DNA of 64,000 bases. Source: Pseudomonadota bacterium. GTDB taxonomy: Bacteria; Pseudomonadota; Alphaproteobacteria; Rhizobiales; Xanthobacteraceae. Each line of letters starts with the position of its first letter. Positions within the stretch are counted from its first letter, which is position 1. Below are positions 34,065 through 41,380 of the stretch, one piece after another. A program made the translations under genes and the position numbers. The notes beneath the pieces were generated by a model. The model did not search any database, was not told the DNA's origin, and worked only from the letters and a program-made list of their open reading frames with translations. Location of the stretch: positions 1-64,000 of the forward strand of contig JAEWJH010000106.1 in the NCBI GenBank assembly GCA_023386635.1, read 5' to 3'.

Positions 34065-35021
34065 TCACCCCGCCATCAGCGTTTCAGGATCAATCTTCGG
34101 CTGTGTCGTCACGCTTTGCCGGTCGGCGTGCTCGATCTCGCGCTCCAACCAGCGGTTCTCGACGTAGCCGGGGTAATGCGGTTGATGGACGACCGGCTCG
34201 TAGCCGCGCCATTTGCCGGTGGCCATCGCCTCGCGCCACATCGCCTCGCCGGCGGCCAGCATCTTTCTGCCCATCGTCATCGTGCCTTCCGGCATTTCGT
34301 GCGCGGTCAGCGCGAACGGCGGATAGTTCTCCTGCGCGACGAAGAAGAAGCGGCGGCGGCCGGCGTTGTCGGGGTCGATCAGGTCGAGGATGCGTTCCTG
34401 CGTCGCCGCCTGGATCGGCCAGCCGGCGTTCGCCATCAGGTTCGGCACCGCGTGCGGCTCGACTGACAGGCCGGTCGATTTGTAATCGAACAGCAGCGTC
34501 GGGCTGACCATCCAGTCGACCAGCGACCGGAGCCAGATGCCGCCCGTCTTGGCGGCGATCATCACTTCGCCGTGGCCCTCGCGGAACGCCAAGTCCATGG
34601 CGGGTTCGACGGCGGCGATGTCGGAGAGTTGCAGGCGCGCGGCCAGAACCATCTGGTGCGCGACGGTCATATGCTTCTGCAGGATGACGGTCTTGCCGGC
34701 GGCTTGCGCTTCTTCCTTGAAGGCGCGCGCCTCTTTCGATTTCCAGTCTTTGAACTCACCAATCGCCAGCGTCTTGCCGCGCCCGATCAGCGTCAGGTGC
34801 GCGGCATTACCGATTGCCTGAGCCTTGACGTATTTCTCCGGCTCCGCGTCCTCATCGTCCGGCTCCGGCGGCGCGAGGCGCGGATGCTCCATGCGGGCGT
34901 GCAGCGCGGACTGCGCGATCAGCACCTTGACGATGGATTGCGTCAGCGACGGCTGCGGCGCCGGGTCGTTATAGTAGTCGGCTTCTGGGAAGTCGGGATA
35001 AATGCCCGGTTGCGAAATCAT
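34065..35021 (-). CDS. RecE/lambda-exo-like PD-(D/E)XK nuclease
   Basis: 318 residues. GNAAHLTLIG matches motif I of phage 5'-3' exonucleases. E152, D169 (LRSLVDWM), D179 and K181 (LLFDYKSTG) are the metal-binding and catalytic residues of the PD-(D/E)XK core. The C-terminus has a Q-rich AATQERILDLI stretch. It resects double-strand ends for the annealing partner encoded downstream. Confidence 0.85.
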   Translation of the reverse strand: MISQPGIYPDFPEADYYNDPAPQPSLTQSIVKVLIAQSALHARMEHPRLAPPEPDDEDAEPEKYVKAQAIGNAAHLTLIGRGKTLAIGEFKDWKSKEARAFKEEAQAAGKTVILQKHMTVAHQMVLAARLQLSDIAAVEPAMDLAFREGHGEVMIAAKTGGIWLRSLVDWMVSPTLLFDYKSTGLSVEPHAVPNLMANAGWPIQAATQERILDLIDPDNAGRRRFFFVAQENYPPFALTAHEMPEGTMTMGRKMLAAGEAMWREAMATGKWRGYEPVVHQPHYPGYVENRWLEREIEHADRQSVTTQPKIDPETLMAG

Positions 35022-35272
35022 GCCACCACCTTCGGCATTACGCGCTGGATCAGCGCATCGACGGTGTAGCCCTGCGCGCTGTTGTCGTTCGCGCGCCAGT
35101 ACCCGGTGAGCGGGTAGAACGTCACGGTGCCGGCGACGCGGTAGGTGTTTGGCTCTGTCCGCTCGTAGCCGACGCCGGCGGCGGATAGGCGGGCGAGCGA
35201 TGCGTTGGCCTTGCCCTGCGCGCGCAGGATCGCGCCGCGGTCGTTCGGTTGCATGATGGCGCTGGCGGTCAT
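35018..35272 (-). CDS. hypothetical phage protein
   Basis: 84 residues. VGYERTEPNTYRVAGTVTFYPLTGYWR suggests a small beta-rich domain, a pattern seen in several phage early proteins of unknown role. Overlaps its neighbours by ATGA at both ends. Confidence 0.68.
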   Translation of the reverse strand: MTASAIMQPNDRGAILRAQGKANASLARLSAAGVGYERTEPNTYRVAGTVTFYPLTGYWRANDNSAQGYTVDALIQRVMPKVVA

Positions 35273-35445
35273 GATTGCTGTCCTTTCGAGAGGCCGGCGG
35301 TCAGGGCGTTGGCGACCGCCTCGATGATCATCGCGCCAACCTTCGCCGCGTTGTCGCCGTGCGACACGCCCAAGCTGAACAGCTTGTCGCCCTCGCGCTG
35401 GAGCCTGTCGGCGACTTCCTTCCAGTCCGGTGCCGGCGCGCTCAT
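35269..35445 (-). CDS. hypothetical small phage protein
   Basis: 58 residues from MSAPAPDWKEVADRLQ. One long amphipathic helix (KEVADRLQREGDKLFSLG), no known domain. An upstream GTG extension is possible, but the ATGA overlap with the preceding gene favours this start. Confidence 0.6.
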   Translation of the reverse strand: MSAPAPDWKEVADRLQREGDKLFSLGVSHGDNAAKVGAMIIEAVANALTAGLSKGQQS

Positions 35446-35678
35446 AGGCGGCGTCCCCAATTCACGGTGGCGTACAGGCAGGCGATGCCGATCAGCGCCA
35501 GGACGAACAGCCCTGCGTCGGCGAGCAGGTTGAGCAGGCGGAGGTCGGAGCGGACCACCACCACGGCGGCGGCGAGGCCGACGAACAGCAGCGAGAGCGC
35601 CGTGCCGATCAGCGTCCAGACGATGAGGCCGAGGTCGTCGCGACGCTCGGGCGGGGTGAAGCCGGGATCACGCGGCAT
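35442..35678 (-). CDS. two-helix phage membrane protein
   Basis: 78 residues with hydrophobic helices LIVWTLIGTALSLLFVGLAAAVVVV and LLADAGLFVLALIGIACLYA. Small membrane proteins in early operons may act in superinfection exclusion, but nothing here proves it. The start lies 11 bases inside the preceding gene. Confidence 0.65.
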   Translation of the reverse strand: MPRDPGFTPPERRDDLGLIVWTLIGTALSLLFVGLAAAVVVVRSDLRLLNLLADAGLFVLALIGIACLYATVNWGRRL

Positions 35679-36027
35679 GGGTGGCCTCCGCCGCGAACTC
35701 GTCGCCGGTGATGGCGCGCAGCAGGTCGGCGAACTGCCGGTGCTGCCGCTTGAACCGCAGCCAGCGCAGGATCAGCCGAAGCTCGTCGAGCGCGACCGTG
35801 CGCACCCGCGAACGGCCGGCGAGGGCCAGCGCCTTGAACGCCGCGCGCTCGGCCAGATAGGCGCTCTGCGCGTAGGTGCAGGCGGCGTCGAGGTCGAAGC
35901 CGAAGTCAGCGACGCGGCGGGCGTGATCGCCGAACCGCGACCATGTGTCGGGATGGGCCGGGCCATTGCGCAGTCGCCGGCGGACGCGCAGCTTGTGCTG
36001 GGCGCGGGGGTTGGCGAGCAGGATCAT
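35668..36027 (-). CDS. hypothetical phage protein, Arg/Ala-rich
   Basis: 119 residues from MILLANPRAQHKLRVRRRL. The N-terminus is highly basic, followed by helical FDLDAACTYAQSAYLAERAAFKAL. DNA binding is conceivable. The start overlaps the upstream stop as ATGA. Confidence 0.65.
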   Translation of the reverse strand: MILLANPRAQHKLRVRRRLRNGPAHPDTWSRFGDHARRVADFGFDLDAACTYAQSAYLAERAAFKALALAGRSRVRTVALDELRLILRWLRFKRQHRQFADLLRAITGDEFAAEATHAA

Positions 36028-36398
36028 ACTTCGCCCTCCCCAGCATCGGGCGCGAGCGGTGGGGCGTCCACGGCCACATTGCGGGAGGCGGTGAGGGCAG
36101 CCACAGCGTCGTGGCACAGGTTCTGGAAGTAGCGCCCGAAATCGCTGTTCGGCCCGCAAGCGTTCCATTGAGACACGAAAAGCTCGAGCGCGGCCTGCAT
36201 CTGTGGCGCGGCGGCGAGCAGCGCGGCGGTGCCGGCCTTCTCATGGGCCTTGCCCCACACGACGCCGATCTTCCGACCGTTCGCGTCGATGATGTAGAGA
36301 TGGAAACCGCTGCTGGCGGTCGGCTCACCAATCGCCTGCCAGTCGAACGGCGTCGGCGCGGTGATCGGGTGCAGACTTGTGATGGTGCCGACCGTCAT
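36024..36398 (-). CDS. hypothetical phage protein
   Basis: 124 residues from MTVGTITSLHP. The middle, SGFHLYIIDANGRKIGVVWGKAHEKAGTAALLAAAPQMQAALE, is a motif common in phage and rhizobial accessory proteins (substrate or role unknown). It is joined to the first gene of the operon by a TGATG overlap. Confidence 0.7.
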   Translation of the reverse strand: MTVGTITSLHPITAPTPFDWQAIGEPTASSGFHLYIIDANGRKIGVVWGKAHEKAGTAALLAAAPQMQAALELFVSQWNACGPNSDFGRYFQNLCHDAVAALTASRNVAVDAPPLAPDAGEGEV

Positions 36399-36712
36399 CA
36401 CAGCACCGGCGCCAGCGGCGGCGAGGCGACCGCGATCTCGACATAGCCGAGGGCTTCCCATTGCCCGTTGCGGCGGCGCGGCATCTCGAACTGCGCGCAG
36501 TTCGGGCCGGGCGCTTCCTCGGCCTCGCGCATGCGGGCGTCGATGGCGTTCTGGACCACGGCCGGGTTCGGCCCGGTGATGCGGTAGGCCGTGCGGCCCG
36601 GCGTGCGGGGATCGCGCTCGTATTCGACGAGGGCGGTGGCCCGTGCAGCCGTTTCCGGCGCGCGGGAGAAGTCAGATAGCAGGGTGGAGAGGGTATCGGA
36701 CACGGGTGTCAC
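36398..36712 (-). CDS. hypothetical phage protein, first gene of leftward early operon
   Basis: 104 residues, N-terminal helix SDTLSTLLSDFSRAPETAARA, then a beta-rich part. It is preceded by GGAGGTGACACC and starts 20 bp after the predicted -10 of the leftward promoter. Function unknown. Confidence 0.68.
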   Translation of the reverse strand: MTPVSDTLSTLLSDFSRAPETAARATALVEYERDPRTPGRTAYRITGPNPAVVQNAIDARMREAEEAPGPNCAQFEMPRRRNGQWEALGYVEIAVASPPLAPVL

Positions 36713-36731
36713 CTCCGGTGTGATGGAGGCG

Positions 36732-36760
36732 ACTTAAACACCTAGGGTGTTAAGTGTCAA
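36732..36760 (-). promoter_or_regulatory. leftward early promoter (PL-like)
   Basis: Minus strand TTGACA, 17-nt spacer, TTAAGT, just ahead of the leftward operon. The spacer contains the operator AACACC-CTA-GGTGTT, the same arrangement as the promoter at 37680-37708, so repressor binding would occlude polymerase. Confidence 0.72.
36737..36751. promoter_or_regulatory. repressor operator OL
   Basis: AACACC-TAG-GGTGTT, a perfect 15-bp inverted repeat lying between -35 and -10 of the leftward promoter. A degraded copy (AATACCCAAAGTTGTT) is visible about 22 bp to the right. Matching sites flank the CI gene on its other side. Confidence 0.75.
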
Positions 36761-36772
36761 TACCCAAAGTTG

Positions 36773-36970
36773 TTATTTTCCCAGCGCGCGTTTCACCCGA
36801 AATTCCACGTCGTCAAGGTTCTCGATGTGCACTGCACATGGGTATGCGTGCAAGCCGCAGGCGTAGCGTTGCAATCCTTCGATCTTCCAAAGGACATGCA
36901 AAATTGCGCCGAGGAGCAGCGCGATAACGACCAATATCGCTGGCATTACCGCTGATTTAAGATTTGCCAT
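36773..36970 (-). CDS. small membrane protein downstream of the CI gene
   Basis: 65 residues from MANLKSAVM, one strong helix ILVVIALLLGAILHVLWKI, then a soluble tail with two Cys. It starts three bases after the CI stop, so it is expressed with the repressor in lysogens. Lysogenically expressed membrane proteins are candidates for superinfection exclusion (inference). Confidence 0.65.
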   Translation of the reverse strand: MANLKSAVMPAILVVIALLLGAILHVLWKIEGLQRYACGLHAYPCAVHIENLDDVEFRVKRALGK

Positions 36971-36973
36971 CAA

Positions 36974-37630
36974 TCAAACCCGCGAGTGCTTACCGAAAAC
37001 CCTGTGCGCCCATCGCCAGTCCTTTCGCGGCAGTCTGAATTCCTTGGCTTTCCCGTCGGGCGGGTTGTGCTGCATCACGTGCCACGCATCGGGCATCGCG
37101 CGTTTCAAGTGCTTGATCGTCGCGCGGCCCTCGCCATCGATCTCCGAATAGAAAACGTAAACCTCGTCGCCGACCACCGGGAGTTTCGGGTTAATCAGCG
37201 CCGTCTCGCCTGGCTTGAACTCGGGCCACATCGATTCTCCGGTGATGACGAGGCCGTACGCTTCCTTGACGTGAGCGACGGGCGCTGGCCGCGGGATAAA
37301 ATCGATCGGATCCGTCGACCGGATAATCTCACCCGGGCCACCTTCGGCGGACGCATAGACCGGAAAATCGCGGTCGGGGAGGATGACGCGGCCGGGGACG
37401 GGCGGCGGAACGTCCGCCGGCGGGCCACCTGCGAGTTCGGGATAAATCTCGTCGAGCGGTATTCCGAGTCGCTGCGCGATTTGCGGCATGAACTTGGACC
37501 GGAGGGTTTGGCCGCTCTCGATCTTATCCACCGTCGCCTGGGAAATTCCGCCGGCTTGCTTGCCAAGTTGTGCTTGGCTGAGGCCGAGTTGTTCCCGTCG
37601 CGCGCGGATTTTCTCACCAATTGTCGTCAT
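36974..37630 (-). CDS. CI-like repressor, HTH plus S24 self-cleaving domain
   Basis: 218 residues. N-terminal Xre-type helix-turn-helix (4-60, LGLSQAQLGKQAGGISQATVDKIE). The C-terminal LexA/S24 peptidase domain has S133 (TGESMWPEF) and K173 (ATIKHLKR) as the Ser-Lys dyad. The likely cleavage segment is YASAEGGPG near residue 97. It is divergent from the Cro-like gene and should bind the AACACC-N3-GGTGTT sites, repress both early promoters, and be inactivated after RecA activation. The DNA around the switch is more AT-rich than the flanks. Confidence 0.92.
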   Translation of the reverse strand: MTTIGEKIRARREQLGLSQAQLGKQAGGISQATVDKIESGQTLRSKFMPQIAQRLGIPLDEIYPELAGGPPADVPPPVPGRVILPDRDFPVYASAEGGPGEIIRSTDPIDFIPRPAPVAHVKEAYGLVITGESMWPEFKPGETALINPKLPVVGDEVYVFYSEIDGEGRATIKHLKRAMPDAWHVMQHNPPDGKAKEFRLPRKDWRWAHRVFGKHSRV

Positions 37631-37641
37631 CGGCGAATTTT

Positions 37642-37656
37642 AACACCAATGGTTAT
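37642..37656. promoter_or_regulatory. repressor operator next to the CI start (imperfect)
   Basis: AACACC-AAT-GGTTAT, one arm perfect and the other changed at two positions from GGTGTT. It lies 12 bp upstream of the CI start codon, over the probable CI promoter, as expected of an autoregulatory low-affinity site. Confidence 0.62.
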
Positions 37657-37679
37657 GGTTTAATTCAAACTTTTAGGTA

Positions 37680-37708
37680 TTGACTTCAACACCCTAGGTG
37701 TTCATGTT
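37680..37708 (+). promoter_or_regulatory. rightward early promoter (PR-like) with operator
   Basis: TTGACT, 17-nt spacer, weak -10 CATGTT, immediately before the Cro-like gene. The spacer holds AACACC-CTA-GGTGTT (37688-37702), identical to the leftward operator. The TATTGAC at the -35 is shared with the leftward promoter. Confidence 0.68.
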
Positions 37709-37714
37709 CGCGGT

Positions 37715-38002
37715 ATGTCCGACACCGCTGAACCGACTGTCCGAGAGCACATTGAGAGGGCCATCGAGTTGCGCGGCAGCGAGGCAAAACTCGCTCGCGA
37801 CTGCGGGGTGACCCAGCCGGCCATCTGGAAAGCCAAGACCACCGAGAAGGTCTCGCCGGAACTTGCCCTCGCCATCCACCGCGCGACCGACGGCGTTGTC
37901 CCGGCGTCAGCGCTGCGGCCGGACCTGTGGTCGCGGCCTGAGCATGTGCCGTCGCCGTCGATCGTTCCCGAACAATCCATGCCTGAGCAGGTTTCGTCAT
38001 GA
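37715..38002 (+). CDS. Cro-like YdaS-family regulator
   Basis: 95 residues. REHIERAIELRGSEAKLARDCGVTQPAIWKAKTTEKVSPELALAI is the YdaS/Cro helix-turn-helix (8-55); the Pro-rich tail is disordered. It is the first gene of the rightward operon, divergent from CI, with the operator in its promoter. Its stop overlaps the next start by four bases. Confidence 0.85.
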   Translation: MSDTAEPTVREHIERAIELRGSEAKLARDCGVTQPAIWKAKTTEKVSPELALAIHRATDGVVPASALRPDLWSRPEHVPSPSIVPEQSMPEQVSS

Positions 38003-38364
38003 CGCCAATCGGGCAGAGCAGCCTTGGGAGCGACACGAGAACATTCCCAATTTCCTTGGGAGACGCGCAGGCGGCTCTGAAAGAGCTTGCCGCCCGCCAG
38101 CCCGGCGATGCTGTGAAGCGCGCCATCGAGAACGCTGCCAAGCGCGCGGGCTTGAGCTACTGGCGCGCGTTCGATCTCTGGTACGGCAAGGCGCGGCGGC
38201 TCGAAGATTTCGAGCGCGTGCAGATCGCGGCTGCGGTCGCGCGCAAGCGCGAACAGGACGCGCGCGCCGAACTGCACGACCTGCGGCTGCGGCTGACGCG
38301 GCTCGAATCCATTCTCACGTTGAACGACACAAAAGAGACGGCCCTGTCGCCGGGCGCTGCGTAA
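37999..38364 (+). CDS. early phage protein, coiled-coil C-terminus
   Basis: 121 residues. The centre DAVKRAIENAAKRAGLSYWRAFDLWYGKARRLEDFERVQI looks like a DNA-binding HTH-type helix pair, followed by a heptad-like KREQDARAELHDLRLRLTRLESIL. Possibly a regulator such as CII, but no family match is evident. Coupled to the Cro-like gene. Confidence 0.7.
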   Translation: MTPIGQSSLGSDTRTFPISLGDAQAALKELAARQPGDAVKRAIENAAKRAGLSYWRAFDLWYGKARRLEDFERVQIAAAVARKREQDARAELHDLRLRLTRLESILTLNDTKETALSPGAA

Positions 38365-38459
38365 GCGCCGGCCGGAGGTTCGTCCATCGCGTTTCAGGGA
38401 AGCGTTGCGTGCGTGCGTCGGCCGTCCCGCAGGAGGACGGCGAGGGGATTATCCGTCGA

Positions 38460-38609
38460 ATGACACGGCTGTTTTTTCTGATCGCCGCCTTCTGCCGCTG
38501 GCGCGCTGCGCGGCTCACGTCCGACGGCCGCGACGCCGCCGCCCGCGCGGAATGGTGGCTCGATCAGCAGCGCAAATTCACCAAACAGGGAGAGCATCAT
38601 GGCCGTTAA
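38460..38609 (+). CDS. short Trp/Arg-rich phage protein
   Basis: 49 residues, MTRLFFLIAAFCRWRAARL then EWWLDQQRKFTKQ. It overlaps the start of the next gene by 11 bases. GAGGGG lies 12 bases upstream, slightly far. An in-frame GTG at 38409 is an alternative start. Short conserved ORFs of this kind are frequent in such operons. Confidence 0.5.
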   Translation: MTRLFFLIAAFCRWRAARLTSDGRDAAARAEWWLDQQRKFTKQGEHHGR

Positions 38610-39387
38610 AGGCAAGCGCGCCGAGAAGCCGGCGCAGAAGGCGAAGATCGACGCGGAGGAGCGGGAGGCCGAACGGCTGGAGCGCGAGGACGGCGCGAAA
38701 GCGGCGAAGGGCCACAACCGGCCCGAGCTGACCGAGGACGAACAGCGCGCGCTCACCTATTCGTGGAAAAAGAAATGGGAAGCGCAGCAGGCGGTCGTCG
38801 CGGCGGCGAAAGCCGAACTGACCGCCATCGAAAACGGCGCGAAGTCCGAACTCGGCAAGCACGCGGTCAAGGACATCAAGGAGATGATCCTGATCGAACA
38901 GCCGGGCGGCAATGCCTCGGTGCAGGCGGCTGTCGAGCGGCAGTTGCGGCTGGCGCGCTGGGTCAATTCGCCGGTCGGCAGCCAGTTCGAGTTTTTCGAG
39001 GATCGGCGGCCAGCCGAGGACCGCGCGTTCGAGGAAGGCAAGACCGCCGGCCTCCAGGGTCTGCCGCGCAAGTCGCCCTACGATCACACGCTGCCGCAGC
39101 ACAACAAGTGGATCGACGGCTGGCACGCCGGCAATGACGTGCTGCTCTCCGATTTCCAGTCGAAGCTCAAGCCGCTCGGCACGAAGGATGGCACGGCGAC
39201 CGATCCCGATCAGATGGACCTGTCCGAGCGGCCCGACCTGCCGCCGGAAGGCGCGGGTAATACCGCCGACGTGAGCACGCAGCCGTTCCGGCCCGCGCTC
39301 GACGACATGCCGACGGCGCCGGCCGTGCCCGCGGATGACGGTCTCGACATTCCCGCGAACCTGCGGCGCACCGCGCCGGTGGTGTGA
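38599..39387 (+). CDS. phage protein with ribosome-modulation-factor-like segment
   Basis: 262 residues. The N-terminal 95 are a charged helical/coiled region. Residues ~140-182 (DRAFEEGKTAGLQGLPRKSP ... HNKWIDGWHAGND) match the pattern of RMF/CrpP: helix with GxxAGxxG, a P-Y turn, then W-x2-GW. The C-terminus is low complexity. RMF-like folds bind ribosomes or inhibit enzymes; the role in the phage is unknown. Similar segments occur in other alphaproteobacterial phages. Confidence 0.75.
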   Translation: MAVKGKRAEKPAQKAKIDAEEREAERLEREDGAKAAKGHNRPELTEDEQRALTYSWKKKWEAQQAVVAAAKAELTAIENGAKSELGKHAVKDIKEMILIEQPGGNASVQAAVERQLRLARWVNSPVGSQFEFFEDRRPAEDRAFEEGKTAGLQGLPRKSPYDHTLPQHNKWIDGWHAGNDVLLSDFQSKLKPLGTKDGTATDPDQMDLSERPDLPPEGAGNTADVSTQPFRPALDDMPTAPAVPADDGLDIPANLRRTAPVV

Positions 39388-39389
39388 CG

Positions 39390-39797
39390 ATGCTCGCGCC
39401 GGCAGCACCGCGCACGATTGCGTTCGTCGTTCCGGGCGAGGCGGTGCCGTTTGCCCGCGCCGGCGGTGGCAAGACTGTGGCGCGGTTCACGCCGGCGAAG
39501 CAGCGGAGCGCCATGGGCGTCGTCAAGCTGTGTTGCCAGCGCGCCATGGCCGGCGCGCCGGTGATCGAAGGCGCGATCGAACTCTCGATCGATGCCGTCT
39601 ATCTGCGGCCGAAAGCACGCCGGGGCGCGACCTGGAAAACGTCGCGGCCCGACGCCGACAACCTCTCGAAACTCATCAAGGACTCGCTGAACACCGTCGC
39701 TTGGCGCGACGACGCGCAAGTCTGCTCGCTCCACGTCTGGAAGCGATACGGCGACACGGCGCGGGTACAGGTCAAAATCGTGGAGTTGCAGGAATGA
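39390..39797 (+). CDS. rusA: RusA-family Holliday junction resolvase
   Basis: About 135 residues. TIAFVVPGEAVPFAR opens the fold, and the catalytic block RPDADNLSKLIKDSLNTVAWRDDAQV carries the conserved aspartates and lysine (DxDN, K, D, DD) of RusA. A GTG overlapping the previous stop (39384) is an alternative start two codons earlier. It would resolve replication and recombination intermediates. Confidence 0.92.
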   Translation: MLAPAAPRTIAFVVPGEAVPFARAGGGKTVARFTPAKQRSAMGVVKLCCQRAMAGAPVIEGAIELSIDAVYLRPKARRGATWKTSRPDADNLSKLIKDSLNTVAWRDDAQVCSLHVWKRYGDTARVQVKIVELQE

Positions 39798-40012
39798 GCA
39801 AGCCCCGCCTCACGGCCGAGCAGAAAAACGAGATCGTGCGGCGATATCGCGCTGGCGAGAATGTCATCCAGCTTGCCGCCGCGTTCGGTGTGCATTCGAG
39901 CTATCCCGGCCTGCTGGTCAAGCGTCGCGGCGGCCGGTTGCGCGCTTCCTACAGCGCTCGGTCGTTGACGGCTCCATCCGCCGAACGCCGCGAGATCGGG
40001 AGGCGGTCATGA
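39794..40012 (+). CDS. small HTH protein
   Basis: 72 residues. RLTAEQKNEIVRRYRAGENVIQLAAAFGVHSSYPGLLVKRRGG is a homeodomain-like/Hin-type helix-turn-helix. ATGA overlaps at both ends. It probably binds DNA; partner unknown. Confidence 0.7.
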   Translation: MSKPRLTAEQKNEIVRRYRAGENVIQLAAAFGVHSSYPGLLVKRRGGRLRASYSARSLTAPSAERREIGRRS

Positions 40013-40176
40013 CCGCCGCCTTCCTGGACGAAGCCAAGCAACTCCACCTCTACGCCGACGCCATCGCCATGTGGCGGCGCGGGTTCGACACACAGTCGAT
40101 CGCCGACCGGCTCGGCATCCCCGAGCATCGCGCGGCGCGCTGGATCGCCAACTTCCGCGACGTGGTGCGCACATGA
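40009..40176 (+). CDS. small HTH protein, 55 residues
   Basis: Reads MTAAFLDEAKQLHLYADAIA then MWRRGFDTQSIADRLGIPEHRAARWIANF, a compact helix-turn-helix with the same SIADRLG/AARWI architecture as the previous protein. It starts on an ATGA overlap and ends on one, closing what would otherwise be a gap in the chain of coupled genes. Confidence 0.68.
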   Translation: MTAAFLDEAKQLHLYADAIAMWRRGFDTQSIADRLGIPEHRAARWIANFRDVVRT

Positions 40177-40439
40177 TGCAGCCGCGCCGCCACCTCGAAT
40201 TCCCGTTCGCCGACATCGCCGTCGCGCTGCGGCTAGCCGCAAACCGCGCGGTGCTGGATCGCCAGCAGGACGAGCACACCGCACACGCCATCGGGCTGTT
40301 CCCGGCGACCGCCGCACACATCGTCGAGGATCGGCAGCGCCAGGCCGACCTGCTCGCCGAGGCGCACCGCATCATCCGCGAACTGATCCCCGTCGAACAC
40401 ACCATCCGCGCCATGCTGGAGGCAGACCGTGCAGCCTAA
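40173..40439 (+). CDS. hypothetical phage protein
   Basis: 88 residues, MMQPRRHLEFPFADIAVALRLA, predicted all-helical, with a second helix pair at QQDEHTAHAIGLFPATAAHIVEDRQRQADLL. Coupled by ATGA to the preceding gene. Function unknown. Confidence 0.65.
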   Translation: MMQPRRHLEFPFADIAVALRLAANRAVLDRQQDEHTAHAIGLFPATAAHIVEDRQRQADLLAEAHRIIRELIPVEHTIRAMLEADRAA

Positions 40440-40935
40440 CCCTGGGTATTTCTGGAGCGTCGAACGGACAGAGGCGTTGCGCAGGCTTTGGGCCGAAGGG
40501 CTTTCCGGCAGCCAGATCGCCAACAAACTCGGCGGCGTCACGCGCAATGCCGTGCTCGGCAAGGTGGATCGGCTCGGGCTGTCGGGCCGCATCAAGCCGA
40601 AGTCGGAGCGGCCGCCGCGGATTCGGGTGCGCAAGTCGAGCACGGGCAATCCGGCGGCGCCGCGCGCCCGCAAGCCCATGGCTCGCTTCGACTGGTGGAG
40701 TAGCCCGGGCCAGCCGAGCGAACCGCAGATGACCGACCTGCCGCCCGAGCAATCCGACTGCGCGGTGGCATTCGTGGATCTGCGCCACGACACCTGCCGC
40801 TGGCCGATGGGCGAGCCGACCGACCTCGACACGCTCCAATTCTGCGGCGGCGCGCCATTCCCCGACAAGCCGTATTGCGCGCGCCATTGCCGCATCGCGT
40901 ACCGCGCGCCCGGCGAGCGGCGGAGGGCGGCATGA
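40429..40935 (+). CDS. GcrA-like cell-cycle regulator encoded by the phage
   Basis: 168 residues from GTG with GGAGG before it. The N-terminal FWSVERTEALRRLWAEGLSG and SQIANKLGGVTRNAVLGKVD match the GcrA HTH (8-55), which in Caulobacter-type bacteria reads GANTC methylation with sigma70. The C-terminal DTCRWPMGEP, FCGG and YCARHCRIAY segments, also typical of GcrA, bind sigma. A virus carrying both halves could redirect host cell-cycle promoters. Confidence 0.9.
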   Translation: MQPNPGYFWSVERTEALRRLWAEGLSGSQIANKLGGVTRNAVLGKVDRLGLSGRIKPKSERPPRIRVRKSSTGNPAAPRARKPMARFDWWSSPGQPSEPQMTDLPPEQSDCAVAFVDLRHDTCRWPMGEPTDLDTLQFCGGAPFPDKPYCARHCRIAYRAPGERRRAA

Positions 40936-41150
40936 CCATCGACGTCAGCGACCACGCCGTCCTGCGCTACATGCAGCGCGTCCAGGGGTTCGACGTCGAA
41001 CTCGTGCGCGAGCATATCCGCAAGGTGTGCGGACCGAACCCGAACGCCTGCTCGGTGAGGGCGGAGGGCGTCCAGTTCATCATTAAAAACCGGACCGTGA
41101 TCACCGTCCGGCCGAAGGAGCGCGTTAATCCGCGCAGGGTGCCGCGATGA
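40932..41150 (+). CDS. hypothetical phage protein
   Basis: 72 residues. MTIDVSDHAVLRYMQRVQGFDVELVREHIRKVC followed by beta-strands FIIKNRTVITVRP recalls a small alpha/beta domain widespread in alphaproteobacterial phages. Function unknown. Coupled by ATGA at both ends. Confidence 0.7.
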   Translation: MTIDVSDHAVLRYMQRVQGFDVELVREHIRKVCGPNPNACSVRAEGVQFIIKNRTVITVRPKERVNPRRVPR

Positions 41151-41380
41151 CCGTCATCCACCGCAACAGCCTGATCCTGCGCCGGCACGCCAAGGCCATG
41201 CGCAAGCACGCCGACGAACTGCGCAACATCGCCGCCAAGGGCGTCCACGTCGAGGTTCCAGCCATCCTGCTGCTCGGCCTCGCGCAGACGATGGAGACGG
41301 CGGGCGTCGATCTGGCGCGCACCTGCGACGCCGTGAGCGCGCTGGAGGCGCTGCTGCAAACGGAGGATGCGCGTGGCTGA
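41147..41380 (+). CDS. hypothetical helical phage protein
   Basis: 77 residues, almost entirely helical with heptad-like spacing (RRHAKAMRKHADELRNIAA). Possibly a structural linker or DNA-binding helix bundle. It overlaps the next gene's start region by eight bases. Confidence 0.65.
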   Translation: MTVIHRNSLILRRHAKAMRKHADELRNIAAKGVHVEVPAILLLGLAQTMETAGVDLARTCDAVSALEALLQTEDARG

